From NCBI RefSeq assembly GCF_000439085.1, contig NZ_AUUA01000003.1:186001-250000 (forward strand): DNA of 64,000 nucleotides. Direction: 5' to 3'. Every line of letters starts with the position of its first letter. The first letter of the stretch is position 1. Of this stretch, positions 38,384-47,244 are shown piece after piece. The notes beneath the pieces were generated by a model that did not search any database, was not told the origin of the DNA, and worked only from the letters and a program-made list of their open reading frames with translations. A program made the position numbers and the translations under genes. This DNA comes from Leminorella grimontii ATCC 33999 = DSM 5078 (GTDB taxonomy: Bacteria > Pseudomonadota > Gammaproteobacteria > Enterobacterales > Enterobacteriaceae).

Positions 38384-38441
38384 AACCAAACCTCTAATCG
38401 TTCTCGCTTATGCCCGCGGCGCTTCATGCCGCGAGCCGATA

Positions 38442-38828
38442 TTATTTTTCACCGCGCTTGTTTTTATAGTCCGCAATCGCGGCCTTGATGGCGTCTTCCG
38501 CCAGAATAGAACAGTGGATTTTTACCGGCGGCAGCGCCAGCTCTTCCGCGATGTCCGTATTCTTGATGGCTTCTGCCTGCTCCAGAGATTTGCCCTTGAC
38601 CCACTCCGTCACCAGAGAGCTTGAGGCAATCGCCGAGCCGCAGCCGTAGGTTTTAAAACGCGCGTCTTCTATAATACCGCTATCGTTGACTTTAATCTGC
38701 AATTTCATCACGTCGCCGCACGCCGGCGCGCCGACCATGCCGCTGCCGACCGTCGGGTCTTCGTTGTCAAACGAGCCCACGTTACGCGGGTTCTCATAGT
38801 GTTCGATTACTTTTTCACTGTAAGCCAT
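38442..38828 (-). CDS. iscU: IscU, iron-sulfur cluster scaffold
   Basis: Scaffold on which [2Fe-2S] and [4Fe-4S] clusters are built. Cys37, Cys63, Cys106 and the conserved Asp39 are all present, as is the HscA recognition motif LPPVK just before Cys106. I use the start at 38828 (MAYSEKVI, 128 aa, identical in length to E. coli) rather than the upstream frame start at 38885. 60 bases after iscS. Confidence 0.97.
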   Translation of the reverse strand: MAYSEKVIEHYENPRNVGSFDNEDPTVGSGMVGAPACGDVMKLQIKVNDSGIIEDARFKTYGCGSAIASSSLVTEWVKGKSLEQAEAIKNTDIAEELALPPVKIHCSILAEDAIKAAIADYKNKRGEK

Positions 38829-38888
38829 GTTGTTACTCCTGCTCTTCTGGCGCAGGCTGCGGTTCTCACAGCCTGCAACCCGCATTTA

Positions 38889-40103
38889 TTAATGATGAGA
38901 CCACTCGATGGTGTTCAGGTCTACGCCCTGCTTGAACATGTCCCACAGGGGGGAAAGCTCGCGCAGGCGGCCGATGGACTTTTTCACCAGATCGATGGTG
39001 TAGTCGATCTCTTCTTCGGTGGTAAAACGCCCCAGAGAGAAGCGAATTGAACTGTGGGCCAGTTCATCATTTAGCCCCAGCGCTCTGAGTACGTAAGAGG
39101 GCTCAAGGCTGGCGGAAGTACAGGCGGAACCGGAAGAGACGGCTAAATCTTTCAGCGCCATCATCAGAGATTCGCCTTCAACATAGTTAAAGCTGACGTT
39201 TAGAATGCTGGCGACGCCCTGTTCCAGGCAGCCGTTTAAGTGCACTTCTTCAATGTCCTTCAGGCCGTTCCACAGGCGATCGCGCAGCGCGCGAATGCGA
39301 GGAATTTCGGTCGCCATTTCTTCTTTGGCAATGCGGTAGGCTTCACCCATACCGACGATTTGATGAACCGCCAGCGTGCCGGAACGCATGCCGCGCTCGT
39401 GGCCGCCGCCGTGCATTTGCGCTTCGATGCGTACACGAGGCTTACGGCGAACGTACAGCGCGCCAATGCCCTTCGGGCCGTAAATTTTGTGACCGGTGAA
39501 CGACATCAGGTCGACTTTCAGCTGGGACAGATCGATAGGCAGTTTGCCCACGCTCTGGGTCGCGTCGACGTGGAAGATAATTCCACGGCTGCGGCACATT
39601 TCGCCGATGGTGGCGATGTCCTGCACGACGCCGATTTCGTTGTTGACGTGCATGATGGAAACTACGATGGTGTCTTTACGCATCGCCGCTTCCAGCTCGC
39701 CCAGGTCGATAATGCCGTTAGGCTGCGGAGACAGATAGGTCACTTCATAACCTTCACGCTCCAGCTGACGACAGGTGTCTAAAACCGCTTTGTGCTCGGT
39801 TTTGCAAGTAATGATGTGCTTACCTTTCTTCTGGTAGAAATTTGCAGCGCCTTTAATCGCCAGGTTGTCCGACTCTGTCGCGCCTGATGTAAACACGATT
39901 TCACGCGGATCGGCGCCGACCAGTTCGGCTATCTGGTTACGGGCAATGTCCACCGCCTCTTCGGCCTGCCAGCCGAAACGGTGCGAACGGGAAGCCGGGT
40001 TGCCGAAGATCCCGTCCAGGGTCAGATACTGCATCATCTTTTCAGCTACGCGCGGGTCAGCCGGTGTCGTTGCTGAATAGTCAAGATAGATAGGTAATTT
40101 CAT
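38889..40103 (-). CDS. iscS: Cysteine desulfurase IscS
   Basis: PLP enzyme converting cysteine to alanine and supplying persulfide sulfur for Fe-S clusters, thiamine and tRNA thiolation. The PLP lysine is in [12 protein letters not shown] (about 206) and the persulfide cysteine in [10 protein letters not shown] (about 328). 404 aa, exactly the E. coli length, ending WSHH. Partners visible nearby: IscU, IscX, Fdx. Confidence 0.98.
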   Translation of the reverse strand: MKLPIYLDYSATTPADPRVAEKMMQYLTLDGIFGNPASRSHRFGWQAEEAVDIARNQIAELVGADPREIVFTSGATESDNLAIKGAANFYQKKGKHIITCKTEHKAVLDTCRQLEREGYEVTYLSPQPNGIIDLGELEAAMRKDTIVVSIMHVNNEIGVVQDIATIGEMCRSRGIIFHVDATQSVGKLPIDLSQLKVDLMSFTGHKIYGPKGIGALYVRRKPRVRIEAQMHGGGHERGMRSGTLAVHQIVGMGEAYRIAKEEMATEIPRIRALRDRLWNGLKDIEEVHLNGCLEQGVASILNVSFNYVEGESLMMALKDLAVSSGSACTSASLEPSYVLRALGLNDELAHSSIRFSLGRFTTEEEIDYTIDLVKKSIGRLRELSPLWDMFKQGVDLNTIEWSHH

Positions 40104-40155
40104 TCTTTGCTCCGTACACTACTTCTAAATTAAATAATGTATCTATTTCCGCCCG

Positions 40156-40659
40156 TCATGCGCGCAGATTAATTTTTTTTGACTCATCGTAATCGCGACG
40201 AGAGGGAACGACCGAACTTTGGCTATCGCCGTTTTGACGATCGGCGACTTCCAGTATTTCTTGATTCTTGACCAGCTCAGACAGCGTGATCTCATTAAGG
40301 AAGCTGCTGATGCGTTCGCTTAAGTCGTGCCACAGCGTATGGGTCAAGCAGCGCGTGCCGCTCTGACACCCGCCTCGGCCAAGGCAGCGAGTGGCGTCAA
40401 CGGACTCGTCGACCGCGCTAATCACTGAACCTACGGCAATGTCTCCCGCGTCTTTACCTAAAAGGTAGCCGCCGCCGGGACCGCGTACGCTGGTCACCAG
40501 CCCGTTCTTGCGCAAGCGGGAGAACAATTGCTCAAGATACGACAAAGAAATCCCCTGACGCTCGGAGATATCGGCCAGAGGGACAGGTCCATCTTGTGAA
40601 TGCAGCGCCACGTCCAACATGGCGGTAACGGCATAACGACCTTTAGATGTCAGTCTCAT
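40156..40659 (-). CDS. iscR: Iron-sulfur cluster assembly regulator IscR
   Basis: Rrf2-family [2Fe-2S] transcription factor. Winged-helix domain in the first 80 residues ([18 protein letters not shown]), cluster ligands Cys92, Cys98, Cys104 and His107 in the expected positions. Holo-IscR represses its own operon. 167 aa with a somewhat longer polar tail (about residues 140-167) than E. coli (162). Two type-1 sites lie upstream, so autorepression is predicted. Confidence 0.97.
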   Translation of the reverse strand: MRLTSKGRYAVTAMLDVALHSQDGPVPLADISERQGISLSYLEQLFSRLRKNGLVTSVRGPGGGYLLGKDAGDIAVGSVISAVDESVDATRCLGRGGCQSGTRCLTHTLWHDLSERISSFLNEITLSELVKNQEILEVADRQNGDSQSSVVPSRRDYDESKKINLRA

Positions 40660-40700
40660 TGGTATTGCCCATCTGTGTGTGAATATGCAGATAGTTTGGC

Positions 40701-40725
40701 ATTCCCAACTATTTCAGTCAACTAT
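40701..40725 (-). promoter_or_regulatory. IscR type-1 site, promoter-proximal, degenerate
   Basis: On the minus strand ATAGTTGACTGAAATAGTTG matches the first half of the type-1 consensus (ATASYYGACTRWWWYAGTCRRSTAT, from memory) but is degraded in the second half. Its TTGACT may double as the iscR -35 element. Centre-to-centre distance to the neighbouring site is 26 bp. Confidence 0.65.
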
Positions 40726-40726
40726 T

Positions 40727-40751
40727 TACTTGACTATTTTAGTCAACTATT
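40727..40751 (-). promoter_or_regulatory. IscR type-1 site, promoter-distal, near-consensus
   Basis: On the minus strand ATAGTTGACT, a 4-base AAAA centre and TAGTCAAGTA follow the type-1 IscR consensus at nearly every position. Type-1 sites are bound only by the cluster-loaded form and mediate feedback repression of the isc operon. Confidence 0.85.
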
Positions 40752-40858
40752 AGCTTCGTTGCATGAACGCTGATGTTTCATCCAAAACCCGCGGAAACAG
40801 GGGATTGGTCGATATTGTCATACCTATTGTAACAAGTTCGAAAGGGGTATAACGAGCA

Positions 40859-41641
40859 TTATTTATGCCTATTTCTCGCATCGGGCGTTTCAATAGCGCT
40901 TAAAATCCCCCGCAGGATGTTCAATTCCTGACTTTCGGGGCGAGCGCGGTTAACAAAACGGCGCAGCTTGTTCATCACCTGCCCCGGATGCGCGGCGCGG
41001 ATAAAGCCGATGTCCAGCAGCACCTTTTCCAAATGCTGATAGAAACGCTCGAGATCGTCTGCCGGCGGGTAGGCAACGTCGTACACCGGCTCGGGCAATC
41101 CGCCTTCCTGCGCGGCCAGCCACGCCATGCGGATTTCGTAAGTCATGATCTGTACCGCCATCGCCAGATTCAGCGAGCTGTAGTCCGGATTGGTCGGTAC
41201 AGAGACGTGATAGTGGCACTTTTGCAGCTCTTCGTTTGTCAACCCCACCCGCTCGCGGCCAAATACTAGCGCAACCGGGGAAGCGGCGGATTCCTGCATC
41301 ATCTTCACGCCGCATTCGCGCGCGCTCAGCATCGGCCACGGCAGCGTACGCGAACGCGCGCTGGTGCCAACGACCAAGCGGCAGCCCTCCAGCGCGTCGT
41401 CCAGCGAATCGACGATGGTCGCGTTGCCGATAATTTCGCTAGCGCCGGCGGCGAGCGCAATGGCCTGGGAGTCTGGAAGCACCAACGGGTTTACCAGATA
41501 GAGATTGGTCAACCCCATGGTTTTCATCGCCCGGGCGGCCGATCCCATGTTGCCGGTATGGGAGGTTTCCACCAGCACGATGCGAATGTTCGCCAGCGAG
41601 TCGGGCGTGCTGGCGTCTTGATTACAAATCAGATCTGACAT
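40859..41641 (-). CDS. trmJ: tRNA (cytidine/uridine-32-2'-O)-methyltransferase TrmJ
   Basis: SPOUT-class enzyme methylating the ribose of residue 32 in several tRNAs. The SPOUT motifs are [42 protein letters not shown] and [22 protein letters not shown] (each shown in part of the protein, residues 19-160). 260 aa, with an N-terminal extension of about 15 residues relative to E. coli (246). Upstream of iscR in the conserved order. Confidence 0.95.
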   Translation of the reverse strand: MSDLICNQDASTPDSLANIRIVLVETSHTGNMGSAARAMKTMGLTNLYLVNPLVLPDSQAIALAAGASEIIGNATIVDSLDDALEGCRLVVGTSARSRTLPWPMLSARECGVKMMQESAASPVALVFGRERVGLTNEELQKCHYHVSVPTNPDYSSLNLAMAVQIMTYEIRMAWLAAQEGGLPEPVYDVAYPPADDLERFYQHLEKVLLDIGFIRAAHPGQVMNKLRRFVNRARPESQELNILRGILSAIETPDARNRHK

Positions 41642-41664
41642 AAAAAGTTGCTCACGTTATAGCC

Positions 41665-42342
41665 CTAAAGCGCCGCTTCAAATTCAGCGCGGTTCCAGAG
41701 CCCAAAAAATAGATGCTCACTCCAATATCCTACGCCGGCAGGGCATCCATCGTCACTGCGATCGTAATCGGCATTCAGATTGAGCATGCTGAGAGGAACC
41801 AGCTCTAAACCGGCAGAAACTTCACCCGCATGGCGTAGCTGCTCTACCGCTTCATCAATATTATCTGAAAGCGCATCAACCGCTATGCCCGTAAAAAAAC
41901 AGCGAGATAGTTCGTCGTTAACGCTTTGCTTAAGCGCGCTTTCATCAGCGGCAGTCATCATGTCCAACTCAATAGTTTCGAGTAAAAGATGGCTATCACG
42001 ATGCGCCTCAAGAAAGGCAAGAGCGTCGTCGATTTCTTCGGACAGATAGGGCGCTTTGTCCCCCACTGCCGCATTTAGGATGGTAAAAAATTTTTTCAAT
42101 CGCAGGAAGCCTGTCTCAAAATCGCTGCTAATAGCATATAGCTTCGTCTTTTTATCTTCAGGTTCCTCATCAAAACCATCGGAGACTAATGAAGGACACA
42201 GGATAGGATCGCCTGACATTAAGATACGGAAGGAAAGGGGCACGCAGTATCCCCACTCGGAAAGGCCTGAAATAGTTTCCGGGCGATCCGCATAAGATGT
42301 AGGTCGATTGCTAAGACTATAAAGATAAGATCGGTTTGCCAT
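41665..42342 (-). CDS. Conserved protein of unknown function (MANRSYLYS-type)
   Basis: 225 aa from the ATG at 42342, which has GGGAGC nine bases upstream; the longer frame to 42441 adds 33 residues of different character. The N-terminus MANRSYLYSLSNRPTSY is of a type I have seen in uncharacterised proteobacterial proteins (perhaps DUF7822, from memory and unsure). It is soluble and acidic, no signal or membrane segment, and has an aromatic C-terminus (GYWSEHLFFGLWNRAEFE). Inserted between trmJ (24 bases away) and suhB; this gene is absent here in E. coli. Function unknown. Confidence 0.72.
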   Translation of the reverse strand: MANRSYLYSLSNRPTSYADRPETISGLSEWGYCVPLSFRILMSGDPILCPSLVSDGFDEEPEDKKTKLYAISSDFETGFLRLKKFFTILNAAVGDKAPYLSEEIDDALAFLEAHRDSHLLLETIELDMMTAADESALKQSVNDELSRCFFTGIAVDALSDNIDEAVEQLRHAGEVSAGLELVPLSMLNLNADYDRSDDGCPAGVGYWSEHLFFGLWNRAEFEAAL

Positions 42343-42651
42343 ATGAATTGCTCCCTGCGAAATAATGTCATTGAGGGACGGAAATATACCATCTTCCTTC
42401 CCCGTTGTATCACACATGATGCTCGGGAAAGCGTTCGCCATTATCTTATCCTGACGTTACCACGCATTATTTCATTCTGTTGGCGTAGGTTAAGAACGAC
42501 GGCGATAGTGAGAATGGAGAATGAATGATAGAAAAGCCGAAAAGAAAACGCCGCTCAAAAAACGCGCCGCCGATTGCAGGGCGGCTACATGTGGTGATAC
42601 ACTACGCGCCGCTTTTTATATTCGTTCTTTAACATCTAGTGGAAGATACCC
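42343..42651. other. Intergenic region upstream of suhB
   Basis: A 309-base divergent spacer. An inverted repeat gcgccgcc/ggcggc-like G+C-rich patch lies at about 42582-42590, and tggtgatacact near 42593 is a possible extended -10 for suhB. No ORF on either strand is convincing and I see no recognisable RNA. Confidence 0.4.
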
Positions 42652-43455
42652 ATGCATCCAATGCTGAATATCGCCGTACGCGCTGCGCGTAAGGCCGGTA
42701 ACCTGATAGCCAAGTTTTACGAAACGCCCGACGCCGTCGAAGCCAGCCTGAAGGGCAACAACGACTTCGTTACTAACGTCGACCGCGATGCAGAACACCT
42801 GATCGTTGAGGTTATTCGCAAAGCCTATCCTCAACACACCATCATCAGCGAAGAGCGCGGCGAGATTGTCGGCGAAGACAAGGACGTGCAATGGATTATC
42901 GACCCACTGGATGGCACCACCAACTTTCTTAAGCGTTTACCCCACTTCAGCGTTTCCATCGCCGTGCGCATCAAAGGCCGCACGGAAGTCGCCGTCATTT
43001 ACGATCCGATGCGCAACGAACTGTTTACCTCGACCCGCGGTCAGGGCGCCCAGCTCAACGGCTATCGCCTGCGCGGTTCCAACGCGCGCGACCTTTCCGG
43101 CACCGTTTTAGCCACCGGCTTCCCGTTCAAGCTCAAGCAGCACGCGCCGGCCTATATCAACATGGTGAGCAAACTGTTTACCGAATGCGCCGACTTCCGC
43201 CGCACCGGCTCCGCCGCGCTGGACCTGGCCTACGTCGCCGCAGCCCGCGTGGACGGCTTCTTTGAAATCGGCCTCAAGCCGTGGGACTTCGCGGCCGGCG
43301 AGCTTATCGTTCGCGAATCCGGCGGTATCATCACCGACTTCGTCGGCGGCCACAATTTCTACACGTCCGGCAACATTGTTGCGGGTAACCCGCGCGTGGT
43401 TAAAGCGCTGCTGGCCAACGTTCGCGACGAGCTGAGCGACGCGCTGAAGCGTTAA
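42652..43455 (+). CDS. suhB: Inositol-1-monophosphatase family protein, Nus-factor SuhB
   Basis: 267 aa, as in E. coli. Metal-dependent inositol phosphatase fold with WIIDPLDGTTNFLK (metal site), GSAALDLAYVA and WDFAAGELIVRESGG. In E. coli SuhB joins the NusA/B/E/G antitermination complex on rRNA transcripts, which matters more than its phosphatase activity. The start MHPMLNIAVRAARKAG matches E. coli. Followed by a hairpin terminator. Confidence 0.97.
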   Translation: MHPMLNIAVRAARKAGNLIAKFYETPDAVEASLKGNNDFVTNVDRDAEHLIVEVIRKAYPQHTIISEERGEIVGEDKDVQWIIDPLDGTTNFLKRLPHFSVSIAVRIKGRTEVAVIYDPMRNELFTSTRGQGAQLNGYRLRGSNARDLSGTVLATGFPFKLKQHAPAYINMVSKLFTECADFRRTGSAALDLAYVAAARVDGFFEIGLKPWDFAAGELIVRESGGIITDFVGGHNFYTSGNIVAGNPRVVKALLANVRDELSDALKR

Positions 43456-43463
43456 TAAAGAAT

Positions 43464-43494
43464 CGGGCGGGAAACGTATCCCGCCCGCATTTTA
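43464..43494 (+). terminator. Terminator-like hairpin after suhB
   Basis: cgggcggga and tcccgcccg form a 9-bp stem with a 6-base loop (43464-43487), followed by cattttat. The U-run is short, so readthrough into the next gene, whose ATG is only 8 bases away, is possible. Confidence 0.7.
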
Positions 43495-43495
43495 T

Positions 43496-44245
43496 ATGGA
43501 TAAGCTGACTCTTCCCCGCCCTATTCTGTTTTTAGAATTTTTCGTTCGAGAAACCCTGTTTAAAGGAAAAGGAACGCAGCGCGCCGCGTTACCCGCCTAC
43601 GCCGCGTTTTATACCGGAGACTCCACGGCCAAGCGCTATCACCTTTCCGGGCAAGCCGGATGGACAGAAAGCGTTTGGAATATTCGTGATCGGGACATCC
43701 ATCCTCATGCGCCGGAGCGAACACTCTCATTTATTAACGGCATCCCTTCTGTTTCCCACTCTTCCGAGCATCAGGCGGTGGTACAACGTTGGATAGACGA
43801 GAACATCCATGCGGTACTTAGCGTTGAAGGCGAATTCTTTTATCAAAACGGATGGATTAGGCGAGAAAGCGGGATCAAAACCTGTATTCATCCTGATGCA
43901 GCCAGCGTATCTGCGCCTCACGGATTTCGCATCATCGACGTTAAGCCCGACGGCACAGTATGGACAGACTTCCCCCGCCCGGAAGCTGCAATAAAAATAG
44001 CACCGGGCAAGACGGTCTGCTTTCTCTGTCGACGGGAAGAATATTTATTCGGCTATGACGAAGCGCATGACCGCTATCAGCCCAACCTCAACCTGGTCAT
44101 GTTTGTTAAAAACAACGGGTTTCATCAAGAGGTTCACTGCGTTTCCCAACGTGAGCTAGATGCACATGATGCAAGCCAGCTCTGCAAGAACAGTGTTACG
44201 ATTAAAGACTTTCGAAAAAGCAGCTTAAGATACGAACTGGGCTAA
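43496..44245 (+). CDS. Uncharacterised protein
   Basis: 249 residues, soluble, no signal peptide. The composition is normal for a folded protein, with many aromatic and His residues. Segments such as GEFFYQNGWIRRESGIKTCIHPDAAS and YLFGYDEAHDRYQPNLNLVMFVKNNGF show no motif I recognise. The first ATG (43496) has no Shine-Dalgarno and lies 8 bases past the suhB hairpin. The stop overlaps the end of convergent ugpQ by 4 bases. It may be expressed by readthrough from suhB or be poorly translated. Unknown function. Confidence 0.65.
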   Translation: MDKLTLPRPILFLEFFVRETLFKGKGTQRAALPAYAAFYTGDSTAKRYHLSGQAGWTESVWNIRDRDIHPHAPERTLSFINGIPSVSHSSEHQAVVQRWIDENIHAVLSVEGEFFYQNGWIRRESGIKTCIHPDAASVSAPHGFRIIDVKPDGTVWTDFPRPEAAIKIAPGKTVCFLCRREEYLFGYDEAHDRYQPNLNLVMFVKNNGFHQEVHCVSQRELDAHDASQLCKNSVTIKDFRKSSLRYELG

Positions 44246-44967
44246 TCCACAAATTCCTGCGCATAGTCGGTAAAAATACCGTCGACGCCCCATTCAAACA
44301 GCTCCCGCGCCCTTTGGGCATCGTTGACCGTCCACACGTTAACCAGAAAGCCCGCCGCTTTGAACGCCTCGACCTGACACCGCGTCAGCCCTTCGTTCTG
44401 CGGATGGATAGCCGTTGCGCCAACGCGCGCCATCGTTTCACGCCAGCCGTCGTTCAGCGCTTCGTTCTCAAACAGGCAGGCGACGTCGGCCTGCGGTCGC
44501 TGCTGCTTAAAAGCCCCAACCAGCGAAGGATCGAAGCTGGAGATCAGGTACTGCCGCTCGGCGTCAAGCCGGTCAAGCGCGGCATCAAGCCCCTTCAGCA
44601 GGCTGGCCGTCGCTTCGGGCGTACGTTCACCGGGCTTTATCTCGATATTCGCATTAAGCCGACAGCGGTTCATTAGCGCGATAAGCTGCGCCAGCGTCGG
44701 CACGCGTTCGCCGGCAAACCGTGGGCTAAACCAACTTCCGGCGTCCAGCGTATTCAACGACGCCCGCGTTTGGGCAAACAGCGGCCCGCTGCCGTCGGTG
44801 CAGCGTTCCAAGGTATCATCATGAAAAACCACGATGGTGCCGTCGCTTAATATGTCGATATCGCACTCAAACCACGCCACCCGGTGCTCGGCGCACAGCC
44901 TGAAGGCCAACAGGGTGTTTTCCGGCGCCAGAGACGACATGCCCCGGTGAGCGTAGATTCTTTTCAT
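44242..44967 (-). CDS. ugpQ: Glycerophosphodiester phosphodiesterase, cytoplasmic (UgpQ-like)
   Basis: GDPD-family TIM barrel hydrolysing glycerophosphodiesters to glycerol-3-phosphate and alcohol. Active-site segments: IYAHRGMSSLAPENTLLAF (His-Arg pair), WFECDIDILSDG (Glu-x-Asp), VVFHDDTLERCTDG (catalytic His) and NIEIKPG. No signal peptide, so UgpQ-like rather than periplasmic GlpQ. Start at 44967 (MKRIYAHRG, 241 aa) chosen by alignment; an ATG at 44982 overlaps the stop of the upstream permease gene in an ATGA arrangement and would add five residues. No ugp transporter genes are near. Confidence 0.88.
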   Translation of the reverse strand: MKRIYAHRGMSSLAPENTLLAFRLCAEHRVAWFECDIDILSDGTIVVFHDDTLERCTDGSGPLFAQTRASLNTLDAGSWFSPRFAGERVPTLAQLIALMNRCRLNANIEIKPGERTPEATASLLKGLDAALDRLDAERQYLISSFDPSLVGAFKQQRPQADVACLFENEALNDGWRETMARVGATAIHPQNEGLTRCQVEAFKAAGFLVNVWTVNDAQRARELFEWGVDGIFTDYAQEFVD

Positions 44968-44978
44968 ATTCTCTTTCA

Positions 44979-45995
44979 TCATCCGCCAAACGCCCGCAGC
45001 CCGCCGGACGCCGCGGGCGATACCGACGCCCACAGCATCACGCCTACGATAATCAACAGCGCCCCGCCCAGCAGGGACAGGCTGGAAACCGCAATGCTTC
45101 CCCACGCGGGGGACTGGCCGCGAACGGTCAATCGCTGCGCCAAACGGCGCGCGCTGTGAACCAGCAGCGCCAGTAGAGAAATCGTCGCGGCGGTACCGAA
45201 CGACATCGCTATCGCCGCCGCCATTCCCCAGTAATAAATATCTAAAACCTTAGAAAACAGCAGCACCACAATCGCCCCTGAACAGGGGCGCATGCCGATA
45301 GACAACACGATAGCCAGCGTGGTTTTCCAACCGCCTTTGGCCTCCATCTCCTGTGCCGTCGGCAGATGACGATGGCCGCAGCCGCAGTCTGGCCCGTGAA
45401 CGTGCATTGGTTCAAGCGGTCTGATAGCGGAAATCTGCAAAGGCGCTCGCCGGGACGAACGAACAAGGGTGATCATCCTCTTTGCGGCCCGATAGCACAG
45501 CATCAGACCTATCAGGGCTACCAGCAGGTAACTCCCCTTCTCCAACCAAAAGCCGCTCTGGTGAACCATGCGGGTAGACAGCTGAAGGACGGACAGCACA
45601 ACGGTCACCAGCACAATGGCAACTATGCCTTGAACCAAAGAGGAAGCCAGCGTCAGCCTCAGGCTCTGCTTCAGCTTTAGCGGATGAGTCGCCAGATAAG
45701 TGGCGATAATCACCTTGCCGTGCCCCGGCCCCGCCGAGTGCAGCACGCCGTAAATAAAGCTGAAAAGCATCAGCATCGCGCCGGCGTTCAGCGGATTTTC
45801 CACCACCTGTTGCAATAGAGAAACCAGCCGCTGGTGCAGCGCCTTTTGCCACAGCGAGCTTTGCAGCAGCGCGTCCTGCCAGTGCAGCCACAGCGCGGCG
45901 CCCAGAGCAAGCAAAAGCGCAGCGCACAGCAATAGAGGCCAGAAGGTTTTCCAGCCGGAGGGAGGTGCGCTGGCGGGGATGACGTTTAGCGACAT
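44979..45995 (-). CDS. Nickel/cobalt (divalent cation) permease, NicO/RcnA-like
   Basis: 338 residues with about six to seven membrane segments. Metal-family signatures: HSAGPGHGKVIIATYLATHP and GMRPCSGAIVVLLFSK. A His/Cys-rich loop (MHVHGPDCGCGHRHLP, about residues 205-220) is a likely metal sensor. The COG2215 family includes Ni2+/Co2+ efflux protein RcnA. Pairing with the periplasmic DUF1007 protein, overlapping by 10 bases, is a recurrent two-gene arrangement thought to move Ni, Co or Zn; direction and metal are not decided by sequence. Confidence 0.85.
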   Translation of the reverse strand: MSLNVIPASAPPSGWKTFWPLLLCAALLLALGAALWLHWQDALLQSSLWQKALHQRLVSLLQQVVENPLNAGAMLMLFSFIYGVLHSAGPGHGKVIIATYLATHPLKLKQSLRLTLASSLVQGIVAIVLVTVVLSVLQLSTRMVHQSGFWLEKGSYLLVALIGLMLCYRAAKRMITLVRSSRRAPLQISAIRPLEPMHVHGPDCGCGHRHLPTAQEMEAKGGWKTTLAIVLSIGMRPCSGAIVVLLFSKVLDIYYWGMAAAIAMSFGTAATISLLALLVHSARRLAQRLTVRGQSPAWGSIAVSSLSLLGGALLIIVGVMLWASVSPAASGGLRAFGG

Positions 45996-46624
45996 ACCAT
46001 CGTCACCGTTTGGGCGAACCGGCGGCCTAGCATCATGTCTTCAGGCGGTGCGTCCTTTTTATCCAATGACCGGGCGTAAGCCAACAGCGAGGTGTCAGGC
46101 TTAGGCGTGTTAACGTCAACGCGGCACAGGTGGGCGATTTCATTCGGCAGTTGAAAGCCTTTCGCCGACGGATAGCGGATGTCGACATAGTAGCTCTGCT
46201 CATAGGTGGACATCGTTATCGTATGCCCCGCCAAGGCTAAAGGCTTGGCTAACGGCATGACAAACGTGAACACGGCCCGATTGCCGTGGCGCGACAGAGA
46301 ATAGTTGTTGGCCTTTTCGCCCAAGCGCACGGGTTTGCCGTCGTAATGCATATAGGTGAAGTAGAGCTGATTTTGCGTATTTTCCATCAGCTCATCGGCC
46401 ATGCTCTGCCAAACCGTGGGGTTATCTTTTGCCATCGCTGCGTCAAGCAGCAGCTCAGCCGACGTCAGTTCGTCCATCTCCCACGTGACTTGAACGCCGA
46501 CCAGCGTCAGCTCTTTCACCACCGGTCGGGCTTCCATATCAATGAAGCTGTGCGGATGCGCAGCCGCTAAAGGCGACAGCATCAGGCATAGCGCCATTGC
46601 GGCGTAGCGCATTAGCGGCGTCAT
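45986..46624 (-). CDS. DUF1007 family periplasmic protein, putative metal-handling partner
   Basis: 212 aa with a signal peptide (MALCLMLSPLAAA, cut before HPHSF). The mature N-terminus then begins with HPHSFID, leaving a His-x-His at or near the new amino terminus, a common metal-binding feature of this family. The rest is beta-rich with two cysteines (AHLCRVDV and the terminal VCR) that may pair. It overlaps the permease start by 10 bases, so co-translated. Confidence 0.85.
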   Translation of the reverse strand: MTPLMRYAAMALCLMLSPLAAAHPHSFIDMEARPVVKELTLVGVQVTWEMDELTSAELLLDAAMAKDNPTVWQSMADELMENTQNQLYFTYMHYDGKPVRLGEKANNYSLSRHGNRAVFTFVMPLAKPLALAGHTITMSTYEQSYYVDIRYPSAKGFQLPNEIAHLCRVDVNTPKPDTSLLAYARSLDKKDAPPEDMMLGRRFAQTVTMVCR

Positions 46625-46634
46625 ACCCAGCGGA

Positions 46635-47009
46635 TTACTCTTTTACCAGCGGGTAACCGGCTTCATTCCAACCGCGGTAACCGCCGTCCATGGAAATCAC
46701 GCCGGTATAGCCCATTTTTTGCAGGCTCTCAGCCGCCAGCGCGGAACGATAGCCACCGCCGCAGTAGAGCACCATCGGCGTCGCCTTATCGGGAACGACG
46801 GTTTCAATGTCGCGCTCCAGAACGCCGCGCCCAAGGTGGCGAGCGCCCGGCAGGTGGTCTTTCCCCCACTCGCTCTCTTCACGCACGTCCAGCACCAGCG
46901 GGATAGTACCGTTGTCCATCATCTCCTTTACCTGCTCAACGCTGGCTTCTTTAACCTGCTTGCGAGCTGCTTCACACAGTGCTTCAAACCCGGGGTTATG
47001 CTTTTTCAT
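46635..47009 (-). CDS. Rhodanese-like single-domain sulfurtransferase
   Basis: 124 residues. The active-site cysteine is in VLYCGGGYRSA, with the typical LVLDVREESEW and GVISMDGGYRGWNEAGYP. The six-residue loop after the cysteine (GGGYRS) is of the length seen in thiosulfate or persulfide sulfurtransferases. No signal peptide. Ten bases upstream of the DUF1007 gene, so it may head a four-gene unit with it, the permease and ugpQ. AGGAGAGGCG precedes the ATG. Precise sulfur donor and acceptor unknown. Confidence 0.85.
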   Translation of the reverse strand: MKKHNPGFEALCEAARKQVKEASVEQVKEMMDNGTIPLVLDVREESEWGKDHLPGARHLGRGVLERDIETVVPDKATPMVLYCGGGYRSALAAESLQKMGYTGVISMDGGYRGWNEAGYPLVKE

Positions 47010-47190
47010 CCGCCTCTCCTTTTGAAATTTCTACTGATTGACTCTCCACGGCTATCGCCACAGAGATAGCGTAAATGAGAATATTCATCAAATGATTTTA
47101 CATGCTTATACCAAGTTATGTCCCGCAATTGCAGGGCACAGCCTAAGCTTTCTCGTTTATAAATCATAACTGACGATACAAATTGACCAT

Positions 47191-47225
47191 AAAAAAATAG
47201 GCCTCGGAAATATTCCGAGGCCTAT
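47191..47225 (-). terminator. Rho-independent terminator of glyA
   Basis: A perfect 12-bp stem (ATAGGCCTCGGA/TCCGAGGCCTAT) with a 5-base loop and seven U residues, 20 bases after the glyA stop on the minus strand. Confidence 0.95.
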
Positions 47226-47244
47226 GTCTGTTAGAAACGAATAA

